NCBI GenBank assembly: GCA_024330925.1
Contig: JANDJK010000002.1
Coordinates: forward strand, 1 to 64,000
DNA from: Nitrospira sp.
GTDB taxonomy: Bacteria > Nitrospirota > Nitrospiria > Nitrospirales > Nitrospiraceae
Reading direction: 5' to 3'
Length of the DNA stretch: 64,000 bases
The stretch's first letter is position 1, and each line of letters begins with the position of its first letter. The notes beneath the pieces were generated by a model, which worked only from the letters and a program-made list of their open reading frames with translations, had not been told where the DNA came from and did no database searches. Positions 1-9,650 of this stretch are shown here, one piece after another. Made by a program: the position numbers and the translations under genes.

Positions 1-168
1 CTCTTGGAACCTCTGCGCTGCTTCCTCGCTCGTCGGCGCATCGAGATACTGAAAGACCTTAATGGTCAACTCGTCCGTTCCCTTCTTGTGGGTGTCCTCG
101 GCCCAACCAACCATCGACGACCATCCCAGCCCCCATAGAACAGCGAGACTGATCAAGAACCTTCTCAT
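1..168 (-). CDS. Exported protein, N-terminal part only
   Basis: The first 56 codons of a minus-strand gene run off the window edge. The ATG overlaps the ribD stop codon (ATGA type), which suggests translational coupling to ribD. The N-terminus begins MRRFLISLAVLWGLGW and ends its hydrophobic stretch near a GWAED segment, a typical Sec signal peptide with a cut near residue 23. The visible mature part is short and acidic, and I do not recognise the family. Its position as last gene of the ppdK-ribD run is the only functional hint. Confidence 0.6.
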   Translation of the reverse strand, partial: MRRFLISLAVLWGLGWSSMVGWAEDTHKKGTDELTIKVFQYLDAPTSEEAAQRFQE

Positions 169-1274
169 AGATCGCCCTCGATTACCAAATCCTTTCCCAC
201 CCGACGGGTTATAAGGTGACGTAATCGATAGGCCGATGCTAATCGCGCGGCCCCTTGCCCTCCCACTACACCCTTCGCCTCCGCCCCCCCCAGCAACAAC
301 GGCGCCACATAGAGGCGAACCCGTTGGACGAGACCAGCTTTGAGCATGGCGGCATTCAGCTCTCCGCCACCTTCCAGCAGCACAGAGGTTGTCCCTCGCT
401 GCCCCAATTTCCGCATCAGCGACCGTAATGACACTCGGCCACCGGCAATCGGAAGCGTGAGGACCTCAACTCCCCGTTCTTGCAACTGTTGCTTTCGTCT
501 GGGATCAGCCAAGGCAGTTGTGGCTACCAGCGTCTTCGCTACCTCTTGATGCTCAAGAATCTTGGCCCTTTCCGGTACACGCAACCGACTGTCCACCACC
601 AGACGGAGCGGCTGTCTCACAGCCAAGCGAGCTAACCGCGGGCCAGTTCGTGCGGTCAACGATGGATCATCTCGCAGGACTGTCCCCACTCCAACCAAGA
701 CAGCATCCACGTGACGACGGAGCCGATGGACCTCACACCGAGCCTGTTGACTGGTAATCCATTGTGACTCTCCCGCAGCCGTAGCAATTTTCCCATCCAA
801 TGTCATGCCGGCCTTCAAAATGACAAAGGGACAACCAGTCTTCACCCAATGGAAGTAGGCCCTGTTCAATTCCTCAGCTTCCCGACGAGCGACACCGACT
901 GTCACCACGAGACCGGCCCGCCGAAGCGCCACGACACCCCGCCCCTCCACCGCCGGATTCGGATCGGTCGTGGCAATCACCACTCGGCGGACTCCTGAGC
1001 GAATGACAGTGGGCACGCAGGGTGGTGTTCGTTTACGAAGATGGCAACAGGGCTCGAGCGTGACGTACAGGGTAGCACCACGTGCATAATCACCGGCCTG
1101 ACGAAGGGCAAGGATTTCCGCATGAGGAAGGCCTGGTCGCCGGTGATATCCTTGACCGACCACTTGGCCATCTTTGACGACCAGGGCACCGACCATCGGA
1201 TTGGGGCTGGTGGTCCCTCGGCCCTTCATGGCAAGCCGAAGGGCCTGCATCATGAACTGACGATCGCTCGTCAC
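165..1274 (-). CDS. ribD: Bifunctional riboflavin biosynthesis deaminase/reductase RibD
   Basis: RibD carries out two consecutive steps of riboflavin synthesis: deamination of the diaminopyrimidine formed from GTP, then NADPH-dependent reduction of the ribose chain. The N-terminal cytidine-deaminase-like domain shows the zinc signature HAE (residues 51-53) and EPCC...TPPC (74-86), with one more residue between the cysteine pairs than I recall for the E. coli enzyme. The C-terminal reductase domain starts near residue 150 (KAGMTLDGKIA) and includes LLEGGGELN. The length of 369 residues is normal. The start is GTG, overlapping the ppdK stop, so the two genes are probably co-transcribed. No other riboflavin gene is in the window. 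Confidence 0.95.
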   Translation of the reverse strand: MTSDRQFMMQALRLAMKGRGTTSPNPMVGALVVKDGQVVGQGYHRRPGLPHAEILALRQAGDYARGATLYVTLEPCCHLRKRTPPCVPTVIRSGVRRVVIATTDPNPAVEGRGVVALRRAGLVVTVGVARREAEELNRAYFHWVKTGCPFVILKAGMTLDGKIATAAGESQWITSQQARCEVHRLRRHVDAVLVGVGTVLRDDPSLTARTGPRLARLAVRQPLRLVVDSRLRVPERAKILEHQEVAKTLVATTALADPRRKQQLQERGVEVLTLPIAGGRVSLRSLMRKLGQRGTTSVLLEGGGELNAAMLKAGLVQRVRLYVAPLLLGGAEAKGVVGGQGAARLASAYRLRHLITRRVGKDLVIEGDL

Positions 1275-4039
1275 TGTTTCTTGCGTGAGGACCCCTTCCT
1301 GCTTGTCTTAGACCGTGACCCCGCCACCACCGTTTCCTTAGCAGCGTCTTGAGCCAATGCGGCATGAGCAGCCGCCAGCCGCGCGATTGCTACCCGATAG
1401 GGGGAGCAACTCACATAATCCAACCCGACCTGGTGACAAAATTCAACTGAGCTCGGATCACCGCCATGTTCTCCGCAAATACCGAGCTTGAGGTGGGGTC
1501 TCGTCTGACGTCCACTGGTGATCGCTTGCCGCATCAAGGCGCCGACTCCCTCACGATCCAAAACGGCAAAAGGGTCCGAATCCATGATCTTCATGGCTCG
1601 ATAGGCATCGATGAACTTGGCCGCGTCGTCCCGCGAAAACCCAAACGTTGTTTGCGTGAGATCATTGGTGCCAAATGAGAAAAATTCTGCTTCTTCGGCA
1701 ATACGATCAGCGGTCATCGCCGCACGGGGTAACTCAATCATTGTCCCCACCAGATAGGACAGTTTGACATGGTATCGTTTCATGGTCTCCTGAGCCACCT
1801 CGCGAACCAACTCTTTCTGTGCCTTCATCTCCGACGCCATACCAACCAAAGGAATCATGATCTCCGGCACGATTTTCTTGCCTTCCTTAGCCAGTTCACA
1901 GGCGGCTTCCATGATCGCTCGGGCTTGCATCCGAGTAATTTCCGGCATCGTAATACCGAGCCGACACCCTCTCAGTCCCAACATGGGATTAAATTCATGC
2001 AGTTCCTCAACCCGCGCCAATAACCGTCGCTTTTCTTCCAGTGCCGCACCATCCCCTCCTGTCAGTTCTAACCGCGCGATCTCGACCATTAGCTCTTCTC
2101 GCTTGGGGAGAAACTCATGCAGGGGAGGATCCAACAAACGAATCGTCACAGGATAGCCCGCCATCTCTCTATAGAGCCCGATGAAGTCTTGCCGCTGAAG
2201 GGGCAGCAATTGCTCGAGATACTTTTCCCGTTCTTCTGTGGTACGGGCTAAGATCATCTTCTGCATGATGGGGATCCGGTCTTCGGCAAAGAACATGTGT
2301 TCCGTCCGGCAGAGGCCAATCCCCTCAGCGCCGAATCCTCGCGCAATCTTGGCCTGCTCCGGAATATCGGCATTGGCCCGCACCCGCAGACGTCGATACC
2401 GATCCGCCCATGACAGAATAGTCGTAAAGAGTCGGTACTTTTCTGACTTGAGGGGATCTAACGTGCCTTGAATCACCTGAATGACTTCGGATTCAACAAC
2501 AGGAAGATCCCCCTCATACACATTCCCGTTCGAACCGTTAAGGGAAATGTAATCACCTTCTCGAAAGACCTTGCCGCCAATTTTGACCACCTGCCCATCA
2601 ACCTCGACAGCTTCGCATCCAGCCACGCACACCTTTCCCATTTGACGCGCCACAACAGCCGCATGAGAAGTCATCCCCCCTCGAGCTGTCAGAAACCCCG
2701 CTGCGGCATTCATGCCATGAATATCATCAGGGCTGGTCTCCTGACGCACGAGGACCACCCGCTCGCCCGCCGCCTTCATGTCCACAGCCCGATCCGGCGA
2801 CAGCGCGATGCGACCGGCCGCCGCACCAGGTCCGGCCGGTAACCCCTTGCCCAACAGGTTGGCCTTAGCTTCTTCCTTGGAATCAAAAATAGGGTACAGA
2901 TACTGAGCCAGTTGGTCTGGCTCAATGCGTCGCACCGCTTCCTGTTTGGTAATCAACCCCTCTTTCACCATATCCACCGCGATCTTGACCGCCGCAATCC
3001 CCGTCCGTTTGCCGACCCTGGTTTGCAACATGTAGAGCTTACCTTCTTGAATCGTGAACTCCAGGTCGAGCATATCGCGATAGTGGCGTTCGAGTTTCTT
3101 GTAGGTCTGTTCTAATTCCTTGTAGGCGGTCGGCACCTTGTGGGCGAGATCAGCCACTGGCAGGGGAGTCCTCATACCGGCCACGACGTCTTCACCCTGC
3201 GCATTCATCAGACATTCGCCAAACAGGCCTCGTTCACCAGTCATCGGATTACGCGTGAAGACCACACCCGTGCCACTCGTTTCCCCCATGTTACCGAAAA
3301 CCATCGCCACAACATTAACTGCCGTCCCCCAGGAATCGGGAATGTTGTACAACCGGCGATAGGTCACGGCCCGGGCTCCGAACCACGAGGAGAATACGGC
3401 ACTGATCGCCATCCGCAACTGCTCAAACGGATCGTCCGGGAAATCCTTCTTCGTCTCCTCTTTGACCAACGCTTTGAAGCTGGCTACCAAATCCCGCAGG
3501 TGTCTGGCATCGAGATGCGTATCGTGCTCGACCCCGACTTCCTCCTTTTTGTGCTTGAGGATGACCTCAAAATGCTCGCGCGGCACTCCCATCACGATGC
3601 TACCGAACATCGACACAAACCGCCGGTAACTGTCTTGAGCAAATCGGTCATTACGGGTCTTGGCCGCCAGCCCCTCCACGGTTTTGGTCGTCAAGCCAAC
3701 ATTGAGCACCGTATCCATCATGCCAGGCATGGACGCCCGCGCGCCAGATCGCACGGAGACAAGCAACGGCCGATCCGGATCCCCGAATTTCAATCCCATG
3801 GACCGTTCCACCCGTTTGAGGGCCTGCAACGCGGCTTCCCACAGGCCAGGAGGAAACTTCTTGCCCCGCTTGTAATATTCGACACAGGCCTCGGTTGAAA
3901 TCGTAAACCCGGGGGGCACCGAGATGCCCAAATTCGTCATCTCCGCTAGCCCTGCACCTTTACCACCCAACAGTTCCTTCATGCCGGCAGTGCCTTCAGC
4001 CCTGCCATCGCCAAAGTAATAGACGTATTTCTTTGCCAC
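1271..4039 (-). CDS. ppdK: Pyruvate, phosphate dikinase
   Basis: PPDK interconverts pyruvate, ATP and phosphate with PEP, AMP and PPi. In autotrophs using the reductive TCA cycle it makes PEP from pyruvate. The protein has the N-terminal ATP-binding part, the phosphohistidine swivel motif GGMTSHAAVVARQMGK near residue 455, and a C-terminal PEP/pyruvate barrel ending in GICGEHGGDPSSVEF and CSPYRVAIARLA. I chose the GTG at 4039 (922 aa, starting VAKKYVYYFGDG) because AAAGGAGA lies about 7 bases upstream. The ATG nine codons earlier (4066) has no ribosome site. A Lys/Ser/Arg-rich tail of about 20 residues follows the last conserved block. It overlaps ribD downstream. Confidence 0.96.
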   Translation of the reverse strand: MAKKYVYYFGDGRAEGTAGMKELLGGKGAGLAEMTNLGISVPPGFTISTEACVEYYKRGKKFPPGLWEAALQALKRVERSMGLKFGDPDRPLLVSVRSGARASMPGMMDTVLNVGLTTKTVEGLAAKTRNDRFAQDSYRRFVSMFGSIVMGVPREHFEVILKHKKEEVGVEHDTHLDARHLRDLVASFKALVKEETKKDFPDDPFEQLRMAISAVFSSWFGARAVTYRRLYNIPDSWGTAVNVVAMVFGNMGETSGTGVVFTRNPMTGERGLFGECLMNAQGEDVVAGMRTPLPVADLAHKVPTAYKELEQTYKKLERHYRDMLDLEFTIQEGKLYMLQTRVGKRTGIAAVKIAVDMVKEGLITKQEAVRRIEPDQLAQYLYPIFDSKEEAKANLLGKGLPAGPGAAAGRIALSPDRAVDMKAAGERVVLVRQETSPDDIHGMNAAAGFLTARGGMTSHAAVVARQMGKVCVAGCEAVEVDGQVVKIGGKVFREGDYISLNGSNGNVYEGDLPVVESEVIQVIQGTLDPLKSEKYRLFTTILSWADRYRRLRVRANADIPEQAKIARGFGAEGIGLCRTEHMFFAEDRIPIMQKMILARTTEEREKYLEQLLPLQRQDFIGLYREMAGYPVTIRLLDPPLHEFLPKREELMVEIARLELTGGDGAALEEKRRLLARVEELHEFNPMLGLRGCRLGITMPEITRMQARAIMEAACELAKEGKKIVPEIMIPLVGMASEMKAQKELVREVAQETMKRYHVKLSYLVGTMIELPRAAMTADRIAEEAEFFSFGTNDLTQTTFGFSRDDAAKFIDAYRAMKIMDSDPFAVLDREGVGALMRQAITSGRQTRPHLKLGICGEHGGDPSSVEFCHQVGLDYVSCSPYRVAIARLAAAHAALAQDAAKETVVAGSRSKTSRKGSSRKKQ

Positions 4040-4108
4040 GCGCGTCTCTCCTTTGTGAACCGACATGCACTAACGCATGCGACGTCTTCTGATTGCAACC
4101 GGCTTGAC

Positions 4109-6271
4109 CTAGCTCCCTTGCACCACAATCTGTGCAAAATCAGCAACGGACAGAAACAACTCATCAATGTCCTTGAGCAACGACAATCGATTCTGACGAA
4201 CAGCCTGATCCTCAACATTGACCAGGACCTCGGTAAAAAACCCGTCGATGGCCGGTTTGAGCGCAATCAACGCCTCTAAAGTCTGCTCATATTCACCGGC
4301 TTGAACCGATCCAGTGACCAGTTCGCGCGTTTTCATTAGCGTCTGATAGAGGCGGCTCTCGGCATCATGGTGAAATCGAGTCGCATCCACCGCTTCTCTC
4401 GTCCACCGCTCTTTAGTCACCAATCGGTGCACCCGCTTAAACCCAATGAGGAGGGCATTGAATTCCGGTTTAGCCGTCACAACTTGAAGAGCGTTCATCT
4501 TGCGCATGAGGTCGAGAAGGTTCAGCGGTTGATCACCCCCCGCCTTCACTACCGCCTCAATGACGTCATCCCTAAAGCCACACACGACCCGGCAATAATG
4601 CCGCAGCCGCTCGAGAATAAACTCCATCACTACTCGAACGCCATGCACGTCTGTGTGCGGTAATCCGGCAATCCCGTCCTCGCAGACCAGGTGTCTCGCC
4701 TGAGCAATAACGGGAGCGAGATCGACGTCCAAATTCGTCTCCACAATGATCCGGACGATCGCCGTAGCTTGCCGTCGAAGGCCAAAGGGATCTTCCGATC
4801 CCGTTGGCACGAGGCCAATGTGAAAAAACGCTGCGAGGGAATCCAGCCGATCCGCCAGCGCAAGGATGCAGCCAGCTTTGGTGCAGGGGCACTCGCCCTC
4901 CATTCCCTTAGGCAGATACTGTTCACGAATCGCCATAGCCACTTCAGTGGATTCTCCGTCATGAAGGGCATACACGCCACCCATGATCCCTTGCAGCTCG
5001 GGAAACTCCCCCACGATGCCGGTCACCAAATCGGCCTTGGCCAGCGCAGCAGCCCGCTCGCAGATCCCTTGCAAGTCCTCGTTCGCCGAGCGTAGCCTCC
5101 CTGCAATAAAGCCCGCCAACCGTTTCACCCGTTCTTGTTTCTGCGCCATCGTGCCGAGCTGTTGATGAAATAACACCCCGGCAAGTTTGGGAACGCGCTC
5201 ACTCAATCGTATCTTTCGATCATCCTCAAAAAAGAATTTGGCATCGGCCAGTCTTGCCTCTAAGACCCGTTCATTGCCCGCCCGAACAAAGGACATGTTC
5301 TCAATGCGCGTGTTCGCTACTGCGATGAAGTAGGGTGCCAGTCGTCCGGTTTCTTTGTACCGGAGGGAGAAAAACCCTTGATGTTCTTTCATAGAAGTCA
5401 TGAGCACTTCTTCAGGCATATCCAGATAGGTCTCGTTAAAGGACCCAATCAGCGCAGTCGGCAGCTCCGTGGAATAAACAGCCTGTTCAAGCAGGACTTG
5501 GTCCTCGTGCAGTACCAAGCCGCACTCGCGACAGATCGCATCAATCTGTTGCTGAATCAGGTCTCGCCGTCGTTCTGGCTCAACGATGACCCCCCTCTGT
5601 TCCAACAACAGTGGATACGACGCAGCATGCTTGAGGCGAATCCACCGGCCACCACCCACCACCCGATGACCAAGGGTTCGATTCGACGCCGTTACTCCCG
5701 CAACCTTGAAGGGGAGCACGGTGCTCCCATATATCGCCACTAACCAGCGGATCGGGCGAGCAAACCGCACGCCTGTATCGTTCCATCTCATAGTTTTGGA
5801 GAATGTTAGACCACCAATCACCGTGGGGAGCCACTCGGTCAACACCGCAGACGTGTGCCGTCCCTCTTGCCGTTTCACTGCGAAGAGGTATTCACCTTTT
5901 GCCGTGCGGCGTACCTCTAAGTCATTGATCGCAACACCATGAGCCGCAGCAAATCCTAGCGCCGCTTTGGTCGGCTGACCAGCCTGGTCGAACGCCGCAG
6001 TTGTTGGAGGTCCCATAGTCTCTTCGACGGCAGCAGCCTGCCGCGAGGGAAGCCCTTCGACTATCAGGGTTAACCGGCGAGGTGTCCCCATAGTGCGAAT
6101 GGCTCCGAACATGAGCCGCTGATCCTTGAGCAATCGTTCCGTTGCTTCTTGCAGAAGCGTCAAGGCCGGCACAATGAACTGGTACGGCAACTCTTCGACA
6201 CCAATTTCGAGCAACAAATCCGACACATCCGACCTCGATGATCGGGCCTGTTTTCTTGAGAAGTCACCCAT
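4109..6271 (-). CDS. glyS: Glycine--tRNA ligase beta subunit
   Basis: This is the beta chain of the heterotetrameric (alpha2beta2) bacterial glycyl-tRNA synthetase, which binds tRNA and supports charging by the alpha chain. The N-terminus carries the family block LLLEIGVEELPYQFI, and the middle contains GLRRQATAIVRI, typical of GlyS. At 720 residues it is slightly longer than usual because of about 17 extra N-terminal residues (MGDFSRKQARSSRSDVS). An internal start just before the conserved block is possible. It lies 92 bases downstream of glyQ, as expected for an operon. Confidence 0.96.
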   Translation of the reverse strand: MGDFSRKQARSSRSDVSDLLLEIGVEELPYQFIVPALTLLQEATERLLKDQRLMFGAIRTMGTPRRLTLIVEGLPSRQAAAVEETMGPPTTAAFDQAGQPTKAALGFAAAHGVAINDLEVRRTAKGEYLFAVKRQEGRHTSAVLTEWLPTVIGGLTFSKTMRWNDTGVRFARPIRWLVAIYGSTVLPFKVAGVTASNRTLGHRVVGGGRWIRLKHAASYPLLLEQRGVIVEPERRRDLIQQQIDAICRECGLVLHEDQVLLEQAVYSTELPTALIGSFNETYLDMPEEVLMTSMKEHQGFFSLRYKETGRLAPYFIAVANTRIENMSFVRAGNERVLEARLADAKFFFEDDRKIRLSERVPKLAGVLFHQQLGTMAQKQERVKRLAGFIAGRLRSANEDLQGICERAAALAKADLVTGIVGEFPELQGIMGGVYALHDGESTEVAMAIREQYLPKGMEGECPCTKAGCILALADRLDSLAAFFHIGLVPTGSEDPFGLRRQATAIVRIIVETNLDVDLAPVIAQARHLVCEDGIAGLPHTDVHGVRVVMEFILERLRHYCRVVCGFRDDVIEAVVKAGGDQPLNLLDLMRKMNALQVVTAKPEFNALLIGFKRVHRLVTKERWTREAVDATRFHHDAESRLYQTLMKTRELVTGSVQAGEYEQTLEALIALKPAIDGFFTEVLVNVEDQAVRQNRLSLLKDIDELFLSVADFAQIVVQGS

Positions 6272-6363
6272 GCTTTCCGAGTTGCTCCATGGCGCAATAA
6301 GAAAAAGGCTCTATCATCCCTGCGGCTGATCACCGTGTAGCCGCCAACAACACACCAGCTTCC

Positions 6364-7248
6364 TCATCCCCCGCCCCGCAGTAATGGATGGCCCATGGTC
6401 GCTCGCTCCACGATATACCGTTCAGCACACCGTTTGGCCAACGCCCGCACCCGAGCAATGTAGCCAGTTCGCTCCGCAACGCTGATGGCACCGCGTGCAT
6501 CTAAGAGATTGAAGACGTGCGATGCCTTGATGCAATAGTCATACGCTGGCAAGGTCAACCGCTTGTCGGCTTTCGCCAGCAGCCGTTTGCATTCGGTCTC
6601 ATAGGCTTGGAACAAGTGCATCAACAGGGGGACGTCGCCTTCTTCAAAGTTGTAGTGTGAGCCTTGCACCTCGGTTTCATGGTGCAGATCGCGATAGGTG
6701 ATGGACTCGGTCCACACAAGATCGAAGACACTCTTGACGTCCTGCAAGTACATGGCGATCCGCTCGGTCCCATACGTAATTTCACCAGTCACGGGACTAA
6801 GCTCAACCCCACCGATTTCTTGAAAGTACGTAAACTGCGTGATCTCCATTCCATCCAAACGAACCTCCCACCCTAAACCCCAGGCGCCCAACGTTGGCGA
6901 CTCCCAGTCATCTTGCATGAATCGAACGTCGTGTTGTCTGTAGTCAATCCCTACCCGAGCCAGGCTCCGTAAATACAGTTCTTGAATATTGTCCGGTGGC
7001 GGCTTGAGCACAACTTGGAATTGATAGTAGTGCTGAAGACGATTGGGATTGTCACCATACCGACCATCGGTCGGCCGACGACAGGGTTGCACGTAGGCTG
7101 CTCGCCAGGGTTCGGGCCCTAGGGCACGAAGAAAGGTTGCCGGATGAAATGTGCCAGCCCCCATCTCCATATCGTAGGGCTGATGGATAACACAACCCTG
7201 CTCAGCCCAGAATTGCTGCAGCTTGAAGATCAACTCTTGAAACGTCAC
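6364..7248 (-). CDS. glyQ: Glycine--tRNA ligase alpha subunit
   Basis: This is the catalytic chain for glycine activation in the two-subunit glycyl-tRNA synthetase. The family hallmarks are all present: [17 protein letters not shown] at the N-terminus, then [40 protein letters not shown], and [17 protein letters not shown]. Length (294 aa) is standard. The start is GTG: an in-frame TGA lies about 23 codons upstream with no ATG, GTG or TTG between, and no strong ribosome site is visible. No T-box leader was found upstream, in keeping with a non-Firmicute host. Confidence 0.96.
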   Translation of the reverse strand: MTFQELIFKLQQFWAEQGCVIHQPYDMEMGAGTFHPATFLRALGPEPWRAAYVQPCRRPTDGRYGDNPNRLQHYYQFQVVLKPPPDNIQELYLRSLARVGIDYRQHDVRFMQDDWESPTLGAWGLGWEVRLDGMEITQFTYFQEIGGVELSPVTGEITYGTERIAMYLQDVKSVFDLVWTESITYRDLHHETEVQGSHYNFEEGDVPLLMHLFQAYETECKRLLAKADKRLTLPAYDYCIKASHVFNLLDARGAISVAERTGYIARVRALAKRCAERYIVERATMGHPLLRGGG

Positions 7249-7504
7249 GGTAGGTTCGGCATCGATGGGGGACGCCCAATTAGGAATTGTTCCGCCGAAA
7301 TGTCCTCGAGTTCAAAAAACAAGGAGGCAAGCTAACAAGAATGCCGCTAGCTGTCAAGCAACATTCCCTCGACAATCAACAGTTTGCGGATATTACTCAT
7401 CGTGATGTTCAACATCAATATGATGGAAAGATCAGCCCCTTTTTGTCGTCAGTCCGTCAACAACAGTTGCCGTGATGGGGGAAAACGCCTTGACGTAGAA
7501 CGGT

Positions 7505-7534
7505 TTTATCATTTAATGTGATCTTGTTGATAAA
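7505..7534. promoter_or_regulatory. Inverted repeat before the Rrf2 gene (candidate operator)
   Basis: TTTATC (7505-7510) is mirrored by GATAAA (7529-7534) in the AT-rich stretch just before the Rrf2-type regulator. TTGACG begins at 7491 and could serve as a -35 box. Rrf2 proteins often repress their own promoter through imperfect palindromes, so autoregulation is plausible but inferred. The rest of the 7249-7549 gap, which must also contain the glyQ promoter reading leftward, shows nothing else I can name. Confidence 0.3.
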
Positions 7535-7549
7535 CTCACTTAATTTTTC

Positions 7550-7993
7550 ATGAAACTCTCTAAAAAAAGTGAATATGGTCTTCGAGCCCTCCTGGAATTG
7601 ACGATGGCGTACGGCACCACATCATTTGTGCAACGCCACGACATCGCCGCTCGTCAGAACATTCCAATCGAATTTCTGGAACAGATCCTCCTGGCGCTAA
7701 AAAAAGCCGGCCTTCTTTCCAGTCGGAGAGGAATCAACGGAGGCTACCGTCTCATCAAACCACCGTCCCACATTACAGTGGGACAGGTCATCCGAATTTT
7801 GGACGGCCCCTTGGCTCCCATCGGCTGCGTTAGCAAAACGGCGTATCAGAAATGTGACGATTGTCCCTATGCTGGACGCCCCTTCTGTCCTGTCCAACAA
7901 GCAATGGGCGCGGTGCGCGATGCGATTGCCGGCATTCTCGACCACTATTCACTCACCGACTTTGCGGCTGGCGCGAGGGACCGCTCATCATGA
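7550..7993 (+). CDS. Rrf2-family transcriptional regulator with cysteine cluster
   Basis: This is a winged-helix repressor of the IscR/NsrR/CymR family. The N-terminal MKLSKKSEYGLRALLEL is the classic Rrf2 opening. The recognition region includes IPIEFLEQILLALKKAGLL and SRRGINGGYRL. A cysteine-rich loop, CVSKTAYQKCDDCPYAGRPFC (residues about 93-113), could hold an Fe-S cluster, but its spacing does not tell whether it senses iron-sulfur status, nitric oxide or redox. Length 147 aa is normal. It overlaps the downstream TauE/SafE transporter by ATGA, so it likely controls that gene as well as itself. Confidence 0.9.
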   Translation: MKLSKKSEYGLRALLELTMAYGTTSFVQRHDIAARQNIPIEFLEQILLALKKAGLLSSRRGINGGYRLIKPPSHITVGQVIRILDGPLAPIGCVSKTAYQKCDDCPYAGRPFCPVQQAMGAVRDAIAGILDHYSLTDFAAGARDRSS

Positions 7994-8835
7994 TGATGGA
8001 CCAGGTGATCTTGGCCGCGATCACCTTGATCGCTGCAGTGGTCAACGGAGCAATCGGTTATGGATTTTCTTCCCTCACTGTCCCTGTAGCGTTGTTGTAT
8101 TACTCGAATCGGATCTTGAATCCCGCTCTCGTCTTGGTCGAACTGGTGATCAACGGATACGTCTTGTTCATCAATCGAGCCAGTATTCCTCACGTCTGGA
8201 GGTACGTAGCCCCCATTCTTGTTGGACTCGTAGTTGGTGTTTCGATTGGCAGCTACATCCTTTCATTTGTCCATCCCGCCTGGGTTAAGTTCGCAACGTA
8301 CTTTTTTCTGCTGCCGCTGATCCTGTTGCAGGCTGCCGGGATCCGAAAACCTATTCGAGCTGAACGTGCCATTGCTGTCCCTTTCGGCACTGGCATCGGC
8401 CTCTTGTATTCCATCACGACGATTTCAGGACCACCGCTGGCACTCTTGCTCAACAACCAGGGCTATGCCAAACACGACTTTCGCGCGGCAGTGGGTGTCA
8501 TCCGCACTGCCGAATCAGTTTTTACCGCGATTGCCTATCTGTTGATCGGATTCTATAGCAGCGAAAGTATGGCCTTGATACCCGTTATCATTCCAAGCGT
8601 GCTCATTGGTATCCCGCTGGGCACCTATCTCATTCGATGGATGGATCCTGAAACATTTCGACGGATTTCTATGGCATTTGACGCCCTTGTGGTTGGATTC
8701 GGCCTTACGCACGTATTGGCAGAACTGCACCTGGCCACTCCGATCACGACGTACGCCATCTTCGGAATCATCATCGTCGTGAACGGTTATTTGCTGTTTC
8801 GGTACTTCATTAACCGGACACCTGCTCCGCCCTAA
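7990..8835 (+). CDS. TauE/SafE-family membrane permease
   Basis: A 281-residue polytopic inner-membrane protein with roughly eight hydrophobic segments, in two halves. The opening VILAAITLIAAVVNGAIGYG and the later TTISGPPLALLL are typical of the TauE/SafE family (DUF81), which exports or imports sulfite, sulfoacetate or related small organic anions. I start it at the ATG that overlaps the Rrf2 stop codon; a longer frame begins inside the regulator and is not credible. Translational coupling to an Rrf2 regulator suggests redox- or sulfur-linked control. The substrate cannot be read from the sequence. Confidence 0.85.
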   Translation: MMMDQVILAAITLIAAVVNGAIGYGFSSLTVPVALLYYSNRILNPALVLVELVINGYVLFINRASIPHVWRYVAPILVGLVVGVSIGSYILSFVHPAWVKFATYFFLLPLILLQAAGIRKPIRAERAIAVPFGTGIGLLYSITTISGPPLALLLNNQGYAKHDFRAAVGVIRTAESVFTAIAYLLIGFYSSESMALIPVIIPSVLIGIPLGTYLIRWMDPETFRRISMAFDALVVGFGLTHVLAELHLATPITTYAIFGIIIVVNGYLLFRYFINRTPAPP

Positions 8836-9197
8836 ATGCTCAAGGGGCTGTTGTTGGACTGTCGCTGAACGACCTGTTCCTTCCCGAACATCCTCGTATT
8901 GTAATAACCAACCAGATCCAGAAATCAGATCGTGTAATCGAACGCAATCGACTACTTCCCTTGCGCAGGCGAACCCCGGTGGAAAATCTTGAACGACGTG
9001 ATCGTCATATTCCCGCTCCCGCTCAAGCATATCTCTTTGTTAATTCAACGGTTCAAACTTTCGCGTTCGCGGCACTTGGATTGCACCCTTCCAGCTCAGC
9101 AGTGATGCGGACTGGGCTGATTGGGCGATCAAAGGATCCGAACAGCTTCCAGCCCGCGTGGGAAGCAGTCGGCCACATACAAGGGGAGGAACAAACT
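8836..9197. other. Intergenic region with sigma-54 promoter
   Basis: This 362-base gap holds no convincing gene on either strand. Its only recognisable element is the sigma-54-type promoter at 9070-9085. An open frame across the gap in register with the downstream lipoprotein lacks a ribosome site and has unstructured composition. Confidence 0.5.
9070..9085 (+). promoter_or_regulatory. Sigma-54 promoter (-24/-12) for the FN3 lipoprotein gene
   Basis: CGGCACTTGGATTGCA fits the sigma-54 consensus TGGCACG-N4-TTGCA closely, with the invariant GG (9071-9072) and GC (9083-9084) exactly 10 bases apart. Transcription would start near 9096, about 100 bases before the lipoprotein ATG at 9198. No enhancer site could be identified by eye. 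Confidence 0.6.
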
Positions 9198-9650
9198 ATG
9201 AGCAGCAAGCGATGCTTAGAACAGAGGGAACCGTTATTCGGGCATACCAATCGTTCTATTGGACTCATCCGTCAAACCATTCAATCCCTCTCCACCCATA
9301 CCGTTCGTTCCGCCGTTACGGGAATCGTCGCCTCCATCAGTCTCTTCTTCACCGCATGTGGAACCGGCAACGAACAGGGGCTCATGACATCCTCTCTATC
9401 GGCAACCGGAGCAGCGGTCACCTTAGCATGGGACCCAGTCGCCGATCCCACCGTCATCGGCTATTACATTCACTATGGTAAGCAATCGCCCAATCAGGTG
9501 GGATCTTGCACTTATGAGGAATCGCAGTTTGTTGCAACCCCGCAAGGTACTGTCACTGATCTGGACCCCAACTCGACATACTATTTTGCGGTGAGTGCAT
9601 ACAATGGTATTCACAGCCCCTGCTCAAACGAGGTGCAAGTGACGACATAA
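9198..9650 (+). CDS. Fibronectin type III domain lipoprotein
   Basis: A 150-residue predicted lipoprotein. A hydrophobic segment (AVTGIVASISLFF) ends in the lipobox-like FTAC near residue 54, followed by a single fibronectin-III fold of about 80 residues with VTLAWDPV, GYYIHYG and TYYFAVSAYN. FN3 domains mediate binding at the cell surface; no catalytic part is present. The ATG at 9198 follows GGGGAGGA. The n-region before the lipobox is unusually long (about 40 residues), so processing is uncertain. Two further cysteines in the FN3 part could form a disulfide. The gene stands alone behind a sigma-54 promoter match, which hints at co-regulation with surface or motility genes. Confidence 0.75.
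   Translation: MSSKRCLEQREPLFGHTNRSIGLIRQTIQSLSTHTVRSAVTGIVASISLFFTACGTGNEQGLMTSSLSATGAAVTLAWDPVADPTVIGYYIHYGKQSPNQVGSCTYEESQFVATPQGTVTDLDPNSTYYFAVSAYNGIHSPCSNEVQVTT

Noticed and set aside
3140..3898. 252-residue plus-strand frame
   Set aside because: Antisense to ppdK, whose protein is fully conserved in this span.
7249..7549. T-box or other aminoacylation leader upstream of glyQ
   Set aside because: No T-box sequence, specifier stem or terminator/antiterminator pair could be found reading leftward.
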